In this document: one piece after another, positions 8,812 to 15,775 of the stretch
Layout: each line of letters opens with the position of its first letter
How positions within the stretch are numbered: the stretch's first letter is position 1
DNA from: Monoraphidium neglectum
Lineage: Eukaryota > Chlorophyta > Chlorophyceae > Sphaeropleales > Selenastraceae
Direction: 5' to 3'
NCBI RefSeq assembly: GCF_000611645.1
Contig: NW_014012413.1
Location: 1 to 15,775, forward strand
Length of the DNA stretch: 15,775 bases
Notes under the pieces: generated by a model
Told to the model about the DNA's origin: nothing
What the model saw: only the letters and a program-made list of their open reading frames with translations
Databases searched by the model: none
Made by a program: the position numbers and the translations under genes

Positions 8812-9843
8812 ATATCTGCGGTCACCTGCACCCAAGAGTCTTGCCGACCCTCGGCGCCCTTACCAGTTCGGCCGCAACCCTGGCCCGGCTGCTCGCTGCG
8901 CTCTGGCAATGTGGGGGCAGTGGGGGTCTTGCAATGATCCAGGCAAGGTGATTTTATTATAGGGTGCTGTCTTGCACATACGATTACAGCATGTATGGCC
9001 AGCAACCGCTGGTGTGTGGGTGAAAGCCTGACCCCGTAGCTCGTTGCCGAGGGGCCCACCGCCTGGAGCCAACGGCCCCTTGCGCAGCGAGTTGGCGAAA
9101 CAGAAGCGGGCGAGGGAGGGAGGCTGGCTCCCACTGACGCCAGCATGCGGAGGCCAGTGGAGCGCCTGAATCGGCGGGTGTCCTGCTTCTAAATGGATGC
9201 ACACTGTGCGAGGGTTTGATGGGTGGGAGGCCAACAAAGGCAAGGTGGGCTGGGAGGTGGAGCACGCTGAGTCGGCAGGGGGGCATTCAGGCGTGCCGTA
9301 CTTGCACAGTGTGCAAGTAACGTGCGCGACAGCCGCCCCCTGGGTACCTGCTTATAGCCTAGGCGTGTGAGTGGTACATCTGCCGCTCCAGTGCCCGCGA
9401 GGGTACAGCAGGCGGGATATTGAGCCAGCGCGGGTCGGCCTTCAGGATCACTCGAAGCCGCTGAGGGACAGCTCCACCCCAGCGGCTCCGGCAAAGCAGC
9501 CGCCTGCAGGGGGTTCCAAGACGAGAAATGAAGGGCAGCACCTCAATGCTGTGTGCGACTGTGTGTGAGCGTGGCACGTGGGCAAGCGACAGCTACAGGA
9601 TTAGGATTAGGATTGTTACACGATCCCGCGGTCGCCCGCTCCTGGAGCCATCCAGGCTCATGGGAGGTAGCATTGTAGCATCAGCGTTGTGTGGCTGGGA
9701 CTCAAGTGGCCAGCGTTCGCCGTTCATAGCAGGTGTGCACAAAGGCCCCACAAGTGTGCAAGTCTGCGCTACACAAACGGGCGTGCATGCGGTCATGTGC
9801 AGGCAGGTTCACAAACAAGGGTGCAAAACGCGGCGCAGCATAT
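8812..9843. other. Intergenic region with weak coding fragments only
   Basis: No convincing gene is seen. Minus-strand scraps read like exons: 9482-9359 (RLRVILKADPRWLNIPPAVP, stopping at TAG 9361-9359) and about 9120-9010 (RFCFANSLRKGPLAPGGG). They have no matching splice partners. Other items are a short hairpin at 9299-9319 and a two-and-a-half-copy GGATTA run at 9599-9614. The first exon and promoter of the large minus-strand gene probably lie in the left part of this region. Confidence 0.4.
9299..9319. repeat. Perfect 9-bp inverted repeat, 3-nt loop
   Basis: TACTTGCAC and GTGCAAGTA are separated by AGT. It stands alone, without a T-run that would mark a terminator. Function is unknown. 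Confidence 0.6.
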
Positions 9844-10132
9844 TTGAGCTTGGCGGCTGTCCGCCCTCGGCGCCAACGCGCATGCCTGGGTGATGCTGGG
9901 CACCGGCGCGCCGCGGGGCGGCGTGCCGGCGCATGTCGGGCGGGCGCAAGCGCCCTTCAAGCGTGGCGGCCGTCCGCCCTCCGCGCCCACGCGCCTGCCT
10001 GGGTGATGCTGGGCACCGCCGCGCCGCGGGGCGGCGCGCCGGCGCATGTGGGGCGGGCGCAAGCGCCCTTCAAGCATGGCGGCTGTCCGCCCTCCGCGCC
10101 CACGCGCCTGCCTGGGTGATGCTGGGCACCGG
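9844..10132. repeat. 113-bp tandem repeat, about 2.6 copies
   Basis: The marker TGGCGGC(T/C)GTCCGCC recurs at 9851, 9964 and 10077, exactly 113 bp apart, and the rest of the unit (CCTGCCTGGGTGATGCTGGG, then a CGCCGCGG-type GC block) repeats with few changes. Each junction carries GGGCGC-AA-GCGCCC, a 6-bp hairpin (9942-9955 and 10055-10068). The unit length is not a multiple of three, so the overlapping ORFs with internal repeats are by-products. The third copy breaks off after GGGCACCGG. Confidence 0.9.
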
Positions 10133-10300
10133 CTACAGCGCGGCATACAGCATGCAAGGGCCGGCCCACCCATCAAGTGCCGCACTGCAACAGTGCCTCG
10201 CCTGCCCATCATGGCGCCCCACCTGCGCAGATGATGGGGTCAATGTGGCACACACAGCTGCCCCACAACAGGTTGCCTGAATTATTGGTCTGCAGTGGGT

Positions 10301-10315
10301 ACAACAGCCTGTTGT
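10301..10315. repeat. Short palindrome ACAACAG-C-CTGTTGT
   Basis: Seven-base arms around one base. CAACAGGTTGCCTGA nearby (10267-10281) and CTGTTGCCTGA (10316-10326) repeat the same words. It may be a degenerate element end; it is too short to say more. Confidence 0.45.
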
Positions 10316-10529
10316 CTGTTGCCTGAGGTAGGGGGGCCCGGTTTCATGTGGTTAGGCACAGACAACGACACAGAGAGTATCGAAGCTTTTGTGTCAACAG
10401 AATGAAAGTAACACGGCAGGCCCCCTTCGTTCCTCCAAGAGGAAGGGCTGGGGCCCTCTCCACCCCCTGGGCCCGCCGCCGCCCGCTGCCCCTCCTCTCC
10501 GTCCCAAAAATAAAAGGCTGCTTTGGACA

Positions 10530-10551
10530 GCCAAAGGCGCGCGCCTTTGGC
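10530..10551. repeat. Perfect 22-bp palindrome centred on GCGC
   Basis: The left half is GCCAAAGGCGC and the right half is its exact reverse complement. It lies in the AT/GC-mixed spacer between the 113-bp repeat and the 10.7-kb exon candidate. It is related in sequence to the palindromes at 13606, 13636 and 14512. Confidence 0.85.
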
Positions 10552-10716
10552 GCCGTAAAAGCGTACAAAGCGTCATCATTTGCACCATCACAATATGTGT
10601 GCATGCAGCTTGACAGTCCCCCCCTCCACACACCTTGCCCTCGCCGTTGGCCAGGCAGCAGGCCTCCACGGTGCAGGCTCCGCCGGCGTCGCCGTCTCCT
10701 GCACCAGCTGGTTGCC

Positions 10717-10891
10717 CTAGCGCAGGCCGCACAAGTTGTCCGCGCACAAGCCCTCAGCGGCGATGCTGCCTGCAGAGCCGAAAGCAGCGGCCTTGTGGCC
10801 CAGGACCGTGTCCGCTGTGCGCGGAGTGTCGATGAACAGTAAAAGCTCGGCAGGCGCGCCCCCCGCCGCCTTCATCAGGTCCACCTCTGCC
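10717..10891 (-). CDS. Candidate last exon of an unrecognised minus-strand gene
   Basis: After an acceptor ACGTTGCAG the frame reads AEVDLMKAAGGAPAELLLFI then DTPRTADTVLGHKAAAFG and ends CADNLCGLR-stop (TAG 10719-10717). Codon choice resembles that of the large gene. No upstream exon could be joined confidently; the frame stays open to 11676 but loses coding character. Just downstream, another minus frame (10747-10640) reads GGACTVEACCLANGEGK before a GTGTGT donor, which hints at alternative splicing or a decayed gene. No family is recognised. Confidence 0.33.
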
Positions 10892-11070
10892 CTGCAACGT
10901 GGCGGAAGACGGCGGAGAGGAGCGCCGCGGAGGTTGTGGATGGGGAGGGGCCGGGAGCATGTTCGTTGGCGCCTTCCGTTGGCCGTCAAACCATCAAAAC
11001 CGTCAGCGGCAGCTAGTCCAGGCAAGCGACCCTGGCCGCAGTCAGCTGAGGTCGTGCTACTGGGCGGAGG

Positions 11071-11566
11071 CAAGAATGAAATTGCCCCCACCAAGCCCCG
11101 ACGGATCCCTCTCAGACCTGGTTGGGCGGCGGCAAGCCGGCGTCGTTCCTTTGGACTGTCAAACTTGTCAGCGGTCGGCTGGCCACTCACCGCACGTATG
11201 TGTGCCGCTTGTGCACCTCTGCAGAAATTGCTGCGATCAGCGACTGCTGGGTGAAGGTGGAGGGGTCGGGGGTGCCTCGCTGCACGCTGTGCACGTGCCC
11301 CAGCCACTGATGGTTGGGTTGGCCAAGGGGAAGTGATCACCAAAATCAGGGACCACTGCAACGCCAAACAGGCATGGAGCGAGCTAGAGCGCCTTGCACA
11401 AAAGCAGGGGCGTGTTTGGCTGCCAGCCGCCACCCCAGCCCCCTTCGTTGCCACCTTGCGAGTGTTGTCCAGGGAGCCGGCGGGATTTTCGCCGTCGGTG
11501 AATCGGGTCGCCAGCAGGTGGCGTAGGAAGCGGGCGCTTTGGACACGGGACGCAAGACGGCAATGA
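11071..11566 (+). pseudogene. Cys-rich zinc-binding-like ORF split by a frame change
   Basis: Frame 1 (11071-11310) reads WLGGGKPASFLWTVKLVSGR, ATHRTYVCRLC and CWVKVEGSGVPRCTLCTC, then stops at TGA 11308-11310. Frame 2 carries on without a gap: DGWVGQGEVITKIRDHC, QAWSELERLAQKQGRVWLP, and stops at 11564-11566. The CxxC-x22-CxxC spacing (CRLC at 11203-11214, CTLC at 11281-11292) followed by I-R-D-H-C suggests a zinc ribbon or BED-like finger, as found at the start of some transposases. The frame break could be an indel or a splice at GTGCCCCAG. No clean start codon is seen. Transposon origin is inference. Confidence 0.4.
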
Positions 11567-12518
11567 TAGAGCGTCAGTGCGCTGCTGTTTCTTGACGCAC
11601 TCCACCTGGTGCTGGCGGCTGCGTAGTGACATTGGTGCCTGCGCCAATACGGCAGTGCCTGGTGCTGGTCAAACACACGCTCACGGTCCAGGCATAAATG
11701 CTGGGGCCTGGGGCCCCCCGCTTAGCCTGACCTGCCGCCCAAAGTTGCCACTGCAGTCACTACTTTTGGGATTGTGAGGAGGGGGATTCTGAAGGGGGGC
11801 TTCGAACATGGCGACAGGCGCCATGCCATGCGAGCAGCAGATGCGCACGTAGCGGCTTGGACTCCATCGCTACCCTCCTGTCAATGTTGCAACACACATG
11901 CGTACATAAGCTCCATGTTGCAACTGTTGACAGCCCACCTGCGCGGTAGCCATCTCAAGATCACTGCCTCACGCAGCCACCTTTCACTATCGCACGGTAT
12001 ACCGGTGAACAACATTGCCACTTGAAGCGCTGTTCCCCGCAATTTTGCCTTGAACGTAACCGGTAGTCATCTATCCATCTGGACCCCCGCCTCAATCGAC
12101 GGCTGCCCTTGGGCTGCAGCTTCAGTATATTCATTACTATACAGGGTTTTTGCTGTCCTCAGGCGCGCCGCTAGGCCCCTCTGCTGTGGTGGGTGCAGTG
12201 TTTGGGGGAGGCTACTGTATTGGCAGGCATGGGAGCGGCCCGCGCCCGCGGAGGGCGCCATGACGCAGCGCAAGCGCATGATGCGCGCGATGTGATGGGG
12301 CGACGCAAACGACTGGTATTTGTTGCCTTTGGTGGGCAGGCTGCACGGCACTGCCGGGAGGCAGTCCCCTGGGCACCCGCGGTGACACGGCCGGCCCATA
12401 GGGCAGCTGTCAAGCAACCCAGCATTCGAGGCTGTCGAGGGCTTGAATCCTGACCCTGCATCATTCCATGCCCCCAACCCCCTCATCCGGGGCGCCCCGC
12501 CTGCCCTCGCGCGGGCAG
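11567..12518. other. Spacer without a supportable gene
   Basis: Reading frames here are short or antisense to each other, and none shows steady codon bias. The only structure seen is the imperfect inverted repeat at 11879-11932. The 150 bp before 12519 may be the leader of the coiled-coil gene; an in-frame upstream ATG exists at 12468. Confidence 0.5.
11879..11932. repeat. Imperfect inverted repeat, 15-16-nt arms
   Basis: TGTCAATGTTGCAAC (11879-11893) faces GTTGCAACTGTTGACA (11917-11932), complementary except for a small offset, around a 23-nt loop. It could form a hairpin RNA or be the ends of a tiny foldback element. No target-site duplication was recognised. Confidence 0.6.
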
Positions 12519-13029
12519 ATGGCAGACTTTGCCCTTGTGGGCCAGAAGCTGGGTGACGCCATCGACCACGTGGCCGCCCAAGCTGTGAAGCAACACGTCG
12601 CCGGCGGCGGTACAGCAGGCTGCGCAAGATGTGCGGCAGTCTGTGAAGGAGCAGCTGGGGCCGATTGTCGCGAACGCGGTGCAGGTGGCGCTGCAGCCGG
12701 TCCACCAAACTCTGGCGGGGCTGCAGCGCGATGTGGCCGGGCTCCAGCAGGACATGCGGACCCTTGGCCTCCGCCAGCGCAACGGCATGTGCTGCAGCGG
12801 CGTCGGCCTGGGCGCCGTCCCAATTCAGTGGCCGCACCACAGCGGCGGCGCCATGCCGGCGCTCATTGCGGGCCAGCCGCTGCCTGCCACGCGGGAGGAG
12901 GTGCAGCAGGAAGAGGCATCCGTGGTGGATGGCATGCTGTTGCTGTACGGCCTGCGGGCCGGCCCGCCCGCTGGCGGCCTGCGACAGCGAAGGTCAGACC
13001 TGCTGGAGCACGCAGGCGTCTACTTGTGA
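12519..13029 (+). pseudogene. Frameshifted coiled-coil protein gene with SAP-like C-terminus
   Basis: Frame 0 from ATG 12519 reads MADFALVGQKLGDAIDHVAA then QAVKQHVA. Near 12600-12620, in a CGGCGGCGG slip-prone run, coding sense moves to frame 1: VQQAAQDVRQSVKEQLGPIV, ANAVQVALQPVHQTLAGLQR, DVAGLQQDMRTLGLRQRNG. These show 3-4 spaced Val/Leu/Ala, as in a coiled coil. The end, VDGMLLLYGLRAGPPAGG then LRQRRSDLLEHAGVYL-stop, has the L-x3-Y-GL-x-G-x4-LR-x-R pattern of a SAP-type nucleic-acid-binding helix pair. Frame 1 has a TGA at 12586-12588, so it cannot simply extend upstream. An in-frame ATG at 12468 would add 17 residues. It is either a decayed copy of a repeat-associated family or a real gene with a programmed or sequencing frameshift. 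The protein family is not named from sequence alone. Confidence 0.55.
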
Positions 13030-13411
13030 TCCCGGCGCGGCACCGCGGGCCCAGAGGGCGCCCGCTGGTTGAACCGCGCGTGCGCACCCGCACAGGCGTC
13101 CGTTGGCTGATCCCCTCGGCTCGTACCTGGCCTGCGGGGCAATGCGTCAAAACCCCTGATGCGCAGCGCAGCGGCAGCTGCCGCGCCTATGGAGGCCATG
13201 CCCCAAAGAAGCTGCCAACTGCTGCCGTCCACAGCCGTCGCGACGGGCGCTGCAGTCTACGAGCGGCGGGCGACGGCTGGCCGGCGGCCTGCAGCGCCGC
13301 GCGGTCGGCATCCAATGCTCAGGGTGGTGCGGCGGTCGCCACGGTGGGCGGCCCTCATCCCCAACAAATCCACCTCGGACTCGACTTTCATCGCCCGACC
13401 CCAGCTCGGTT
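13030..13411. other. GC-rich spacer after the coiled-coil gene
   Basis: No frame carries convincing coding signal; the overlapping ORFs on both strands are Arg/Pro/Ala-rich artefacts of GC content. It may be the 3' UTR of the 12519-13029 gene. Confidence 0.35.
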
Positions 13412-13458
13412 GCAGCGGCAGCAGCAGCGGCAGCAGCAGCGGCAGCAGCAGCGGCGGC
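13412..13458. repeat. 12-bp (CGGCAGCAGCAG) tandem microsatellite
   Basis: About four copies of a CAG-rich dodecamer ending in CGGCGGC. One plus frame would give Gln/Arg, another Ser/Gly, another Ala-rich residues; none belongs to a supported gene. Confidence 0.9.
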
Positions 13459-13577
13459 AAGCGGCATGCTGCCTTGCCGTTGGCCCCCCCCCTCCGACTC
13501 GTCACCTTGTACATGTAGGGTGCCATTGGCCGTTCCATTGTGTGCTTGCTTCAAAGTGCGTCACCATACTTGGGGGC

Positions 13578-13660
13578 CAACTTGAGTTGCGACTTGAAGT
13601 TGATACCAAAGTCACGCGACTTTGGGGTTGACCCTAAAGTCGCGCGACTTTTGATCAACT
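13578..13660. repeat. Cluster of nested palindromes (AAAGTC-type)
   Basis: There are three dyads in a row. CAACTT/AAGTTG is at 13578-13583 and 13597-13602. A near-perfect 20-bp palindrome (CCAAAGTC-ACGC-GACTTTGG) is at 13606-13625. A perfect 16-bp palindrome AAAGTCGCGCGACTTT is at 13636-13651. The last two are themselves enclosed by AGTTGAT (13598-13604) and ATCAACT (13654-13660), so the 63-bp block is an imperfect inverted repeat of itself. The surroundings are AT-richer than the window average. It could be a foldback element, a recombination end, or a multi-site operator. Confidence 0.85.
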
Positions 13661-14173
13661 ATCGTCGCGAATTTAGTTGCCTAATCATTATTACTGGCTG
13701 TTGTGATGCTGGTCGTTTATAGTTCTAAGTGGTTTAGTGTGTTACAGTAAAGGCGGCGCTGCGCTGCACACGGGCAGAACGGCATGCGGCGTTGCATGCC
13801 GTGAACGCATAAGGAACACAACACGGCAACTTCGCAAGCAGTCAAGTGGTGTGTTGCATGTACAAGGGGGAACAGTCTGTTTGGTGGCCATGCTAATGCC
13901 GTGCAAGAAAGGAGCTAGGGTGCACCACCAGCAGAGCACCAGGCACCACGCAGCACACCAAGGTGGCCAACCACATACGAGCACACGTGTGGGAGCTATG
14001 GGCTCATGTGCTTCACACTGCAAAGCACAAAGTAGACATCAAGGCAAATTGACGGCGCCGCACGGCAAGGTGGAGGCCAAAGTGAGGGCAGGGTGATGGC
14101 GCGCGCCCTCCGGGTCCACACGCAATGAGACGACCGCAGTGCGGCGCACCGGCAAAAGTCAGGCGAGCGCAAA
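13661..14173. other. Spacer without a supportable gene
   Basis: The stretch is relatively AT-rich at 13661-13740, then mixed. Open frames are short and lack codon bias. It contains the 9-bp inverted repeat at 13779-13802. Nothing else is recognised. Confidence 0.45.
13779..13802. repeat. Perfect 9-bp inverted repeat, 6-nt loop
   Basis: ACGGCATGC and GCATGCCGT flank GGCGTT. It starts 119 bp after the AAAGTC palindrome cluster and could be part of the same element, but no flanking duplication is visible. Confidence 0.6.
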
Positions 14174-14700
14174 CGCCATGTAAGCTTAGCAGCTGCCAGC
14201 CCTAGCCGCGTGTGCGCCCGCCTTGAAGGCGGGACAGCCCGCGCGCCGCGGGCCCGCGCACCGCCGCGTAGGTAGGTGCACGCGCCCTTTGAGCTTGGCG
14301 GCTGTCCGCTTTGTGCGGGTGTGCAACAGCTGATGGGAGGCCGGGGGCTCCAGCGAACCGCGGGGCGGCACACCCCGCGTGTCGTGCACATGTCCGTTGA
14401 GCTTTGCGGTCGTCCGCGCTCGTCGGCCAAGCGCAGGCCGTGCAGGAGGGGTTGTCGGCGCGCTGAGGGGCTGCGCACCGCCGCTTTGCCGCCGGGAGCA
14501 CGCGCGCGTGCTCGAAGGGCGCGCGCCCTTCGAACTTGGCGGCTGTCCGCTCTCCGCGGCCATGCGCCCGCCTTGTAAGGGGAGGGGGGGGCGCCAGCGT
14601 GCCGCGGTCCCACGCACCGCCGGGTGTCGGGCGGGCGCATGCCGTTTGAGCTTGGTGACTGTTCGCCCTCGGCATCCACGCGCCCTGACTTGCTAGGGAT
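14174..14700. repeat. Diverged tandem repeat related to the 113-bp unit, about 5 copies
   Basis: The marker GCTTGGCGGCTGTCCGC, with substitutions, recurs at 14184, 14293, 14401, 14534 and 14650 (spacings 109, 108, 133, 116). A 22-nt stretch at 14288-14309 is identical to 9843-9864 in the 113-bp array, so both loci derive from one unit. Copies are far more degenerate here. Overlapping ORFs on both strands show echoes of the repeat and are not taken as genes. Confidence 0.75.
14512..14533. repeat. Perfect 22-bp palindrome centred on GCGC
   Basis: The left half is TCGAAGGGCGC and the right half its reverse complement. It sits immediately before the fourth repeat marker, where the 113-bp units carry the shorter GGGCGC-AA-GCGCCC hairpin. 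Confidence 0.85.
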
Positions 14701-14984
14701 GAAGGTGATCCCGGGGCGGCCCATCGGAGCGTGTTGGGCGGACGCGAGCGCGTGTTGGGATGAATGAAAGCGAGACTGAGAGCACAAGCCGAAGGGCAGG
14801 TTGGCCTGTGCCAAGCTGGAGGCGCGGATTGCGCCAGAGCGCCTCGTGTATTGCATGTGGTCTCCCCAAGCGGGCAACTCAGCTTGCAAGGCTCACTTTA
14901 GGGGCGAAGGCCGCTGCGCTCTCAAGTGAGGTGTTTGCACAGCATGTTTGCCAGACGCTGTTGTCACCTTTGGAGGGAACGGCA

Positions 14985-15170
14985 TCAAAATAAGGCAGGA
15001 GCTTGTATGGTATATGCATGGGGCCGCTTAGGTGAAACAGTGGGTGCGCTGTGGCACAGCTGAACGAGTGGCATGACATGTGCACGGCTAGCAGCTACCA
15101 GCTTGTGCACAGGCACAGCAACGGTGTAAGAGACACCGCCAAACACCGCGAGCCCCGGACTCACCACCAG
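14985..15170 (-). CDS. Candidate terminal exon of an unrecognised minus-strand gene
   Basis: The minus frame reads SPGLAVFGGVSYTVAVPVHK then LVAASRAHVMPLVQLCH and stops at TGA 14987-14985. The mix of residues and codons looks like protein, but there is no ATG and no strong acceptor apart from GTGGTGAG. It could belong with the exon candidate at about 15640-15511. The plus strand over the same bases is also open (15051-15368), so direction is uncertain. Confidence 0.25.
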   Translation of the reverse strand: MVVSPGLAVFGGVSYTVAVPVHKLVAASRAHVMPLVQLCHSAPTVSPKRPHAYTIQAPALF

Positions 15171-15510
15171 CAGGGATCACGTGTGAGGACACGCCACTTG
15201 TGTTGTGTGACGCGTTTGCTAGGGATGGCGTTGCCACCTCACGGGCGCCTCATGGCCATTGACGTGTTGATGTGTTTTGTTGATGGAGAATGCCCGCAGC
15301 ATTCCCCAAGTAAGACGCTATGCCAGAACATGCATATGAACGGCTGCACTTGCCGGCAGGGCGCGTAGGGCAAGGGTGCGCGGGTAGGTGGCATGGATCA
15401 ACAAGCACGAGAAATTCAAGTGCAGCGGCGGCTGTCGGCTTGCGAGCGCACCAGCACATCTCAGCTGCTGCTCCGCAGTGTTCACCAATGCTCTTTTGAT
15501 TGTTGCTCAC

Positions 15511-15640
15511 GGTGATAGCTCGCGAGCGCACCAGCGACGTAAAGGCTCGCCCACACAGGCTGTTCTCCACGATCTCAGGGGCAGTTGGCTGCGACTTGGC
15601 TGCATTGGTGCCAACAGCGCCATCCAGGTAACGCAAAGCG
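15511..15640 (-). CDS. Candidate internal exon, minus strand, near the right edge
   Basis: The minus frame reads SIAKYVALRYLDGAVGTNAA, KSQPTAPEIVENSLCG and RAFTSLVRSRAIT before a good ACC|GTGAGC donor at 15510. An upstream acceptor TTTGCAG (about 15673-15679) opens a different frame, PIANAEYCKICRFALPGW, so the exact start is unclear. The gene would enter from beyond the right edge of the window. No family is recognised. Confidence 0.3.
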
Positions 15641-15775
15641 ACATATTTTGCAATACTCAGCGTTGGCGATGGGCTGCAAAGCGATCAGGAGGGATTGTCT
15701 CTGCTGCTATGCGAGGTGTTCACAAAGATGACACGCTCGCTCAAACGTTCTTAGTATAGTGGATGTATCTGTATG

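Noticed and set aside
9599..9614. Telomere-like GGATTA repeats
   Set aside because: Only two and a half copies, and not the TTTAGGG/TTTTAGGG type expected in green algae.
9844..10132. CRISPR-like array
   Set aside because: Units are 113 bp with no repeat/spacer alternation; the whole unit repeats, and the setting is eukaryotic.
9793..10234. ORFs with repeated Ala/Arg-rich motifs on both strands
   Set aside because: The 113-bp period is not divisible by three, so successive copies fall in different frames; the ORFs are by-products of GC content.
12067..12840. 257-residue minus-strand ORF
   Set aside because: Half of it is antisense to the coiled-coil gene, and the rest has no codon bias.

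Overview
The window looks like nuclear DNA of a GC-rich eukaryote, most likely a unicellular green alga (chlorophyte). This is inferred from style: Ala/Gly/Arg-rich proteins with strong G/C bias at codon third positions, phase-consistent GT-AG introns of about 180-370 nt, (CAG)n and (CCG)n runs inside exons, and a tRNA gene with internal Pol III boxes and a T4 terminator. No marker gene fixes the species.

Left half (about 300-8,611). One large multi-exon gene on the minus strand fills this part. I rebuilt eight exons: 8611-7148, 6907-6569, 6204-5082, 4825-3866, 3657-2893, 2698-2032, 1848-1026 and about 807-301. At the seven junctions the donor and acceptor phases agree (0,0,1,1,1,2,0), and most donors are close to GTGAGT. 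The spliced frame encodes about 2,200 residues. It reads as an Ala/Leu-rich helical, solenoid-like protein broken by acidic Ser/Gly/Asp-rich linkers, with a basic nuclear-localisation-like patch near the C-terminus. I do not recognise the family. The 5' end (possibly one more exon at about 8808-8714) and the 3' end are unresolved. A plus-strand tRNA-Ile(GAU) gene lies at 147-220, just beyond the 3' end, and a GC-rich three-base-periodic tract occupies 1-80.

Right half (about 8,800-15,775). This is repeat-rich and holds only small, broken or doubtful coding pieces. It has a 113-bp tandem repeat (9844-10132) and a diverged relative 4 kb away (about 14174-14700). A family of perfect palindromes built around a central GCGC occurs at 10530, 13636 and 14512, with a near-perfect one at 13606. 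A Cys-rich ORF pair joined only through a frame change lies at 11071-11566. A frameshifted coiled-coil gene with a possible SAP-like C-terminus lies at 12519-13029. Weak minus-strand exon candidates lie at 10891-10717, 15170-14985 and about 15640-15511. The composition fits an intergenic or transposon-decay zone next to one large housekeeping-style gene. No operon or other cooperating gene set is visible.
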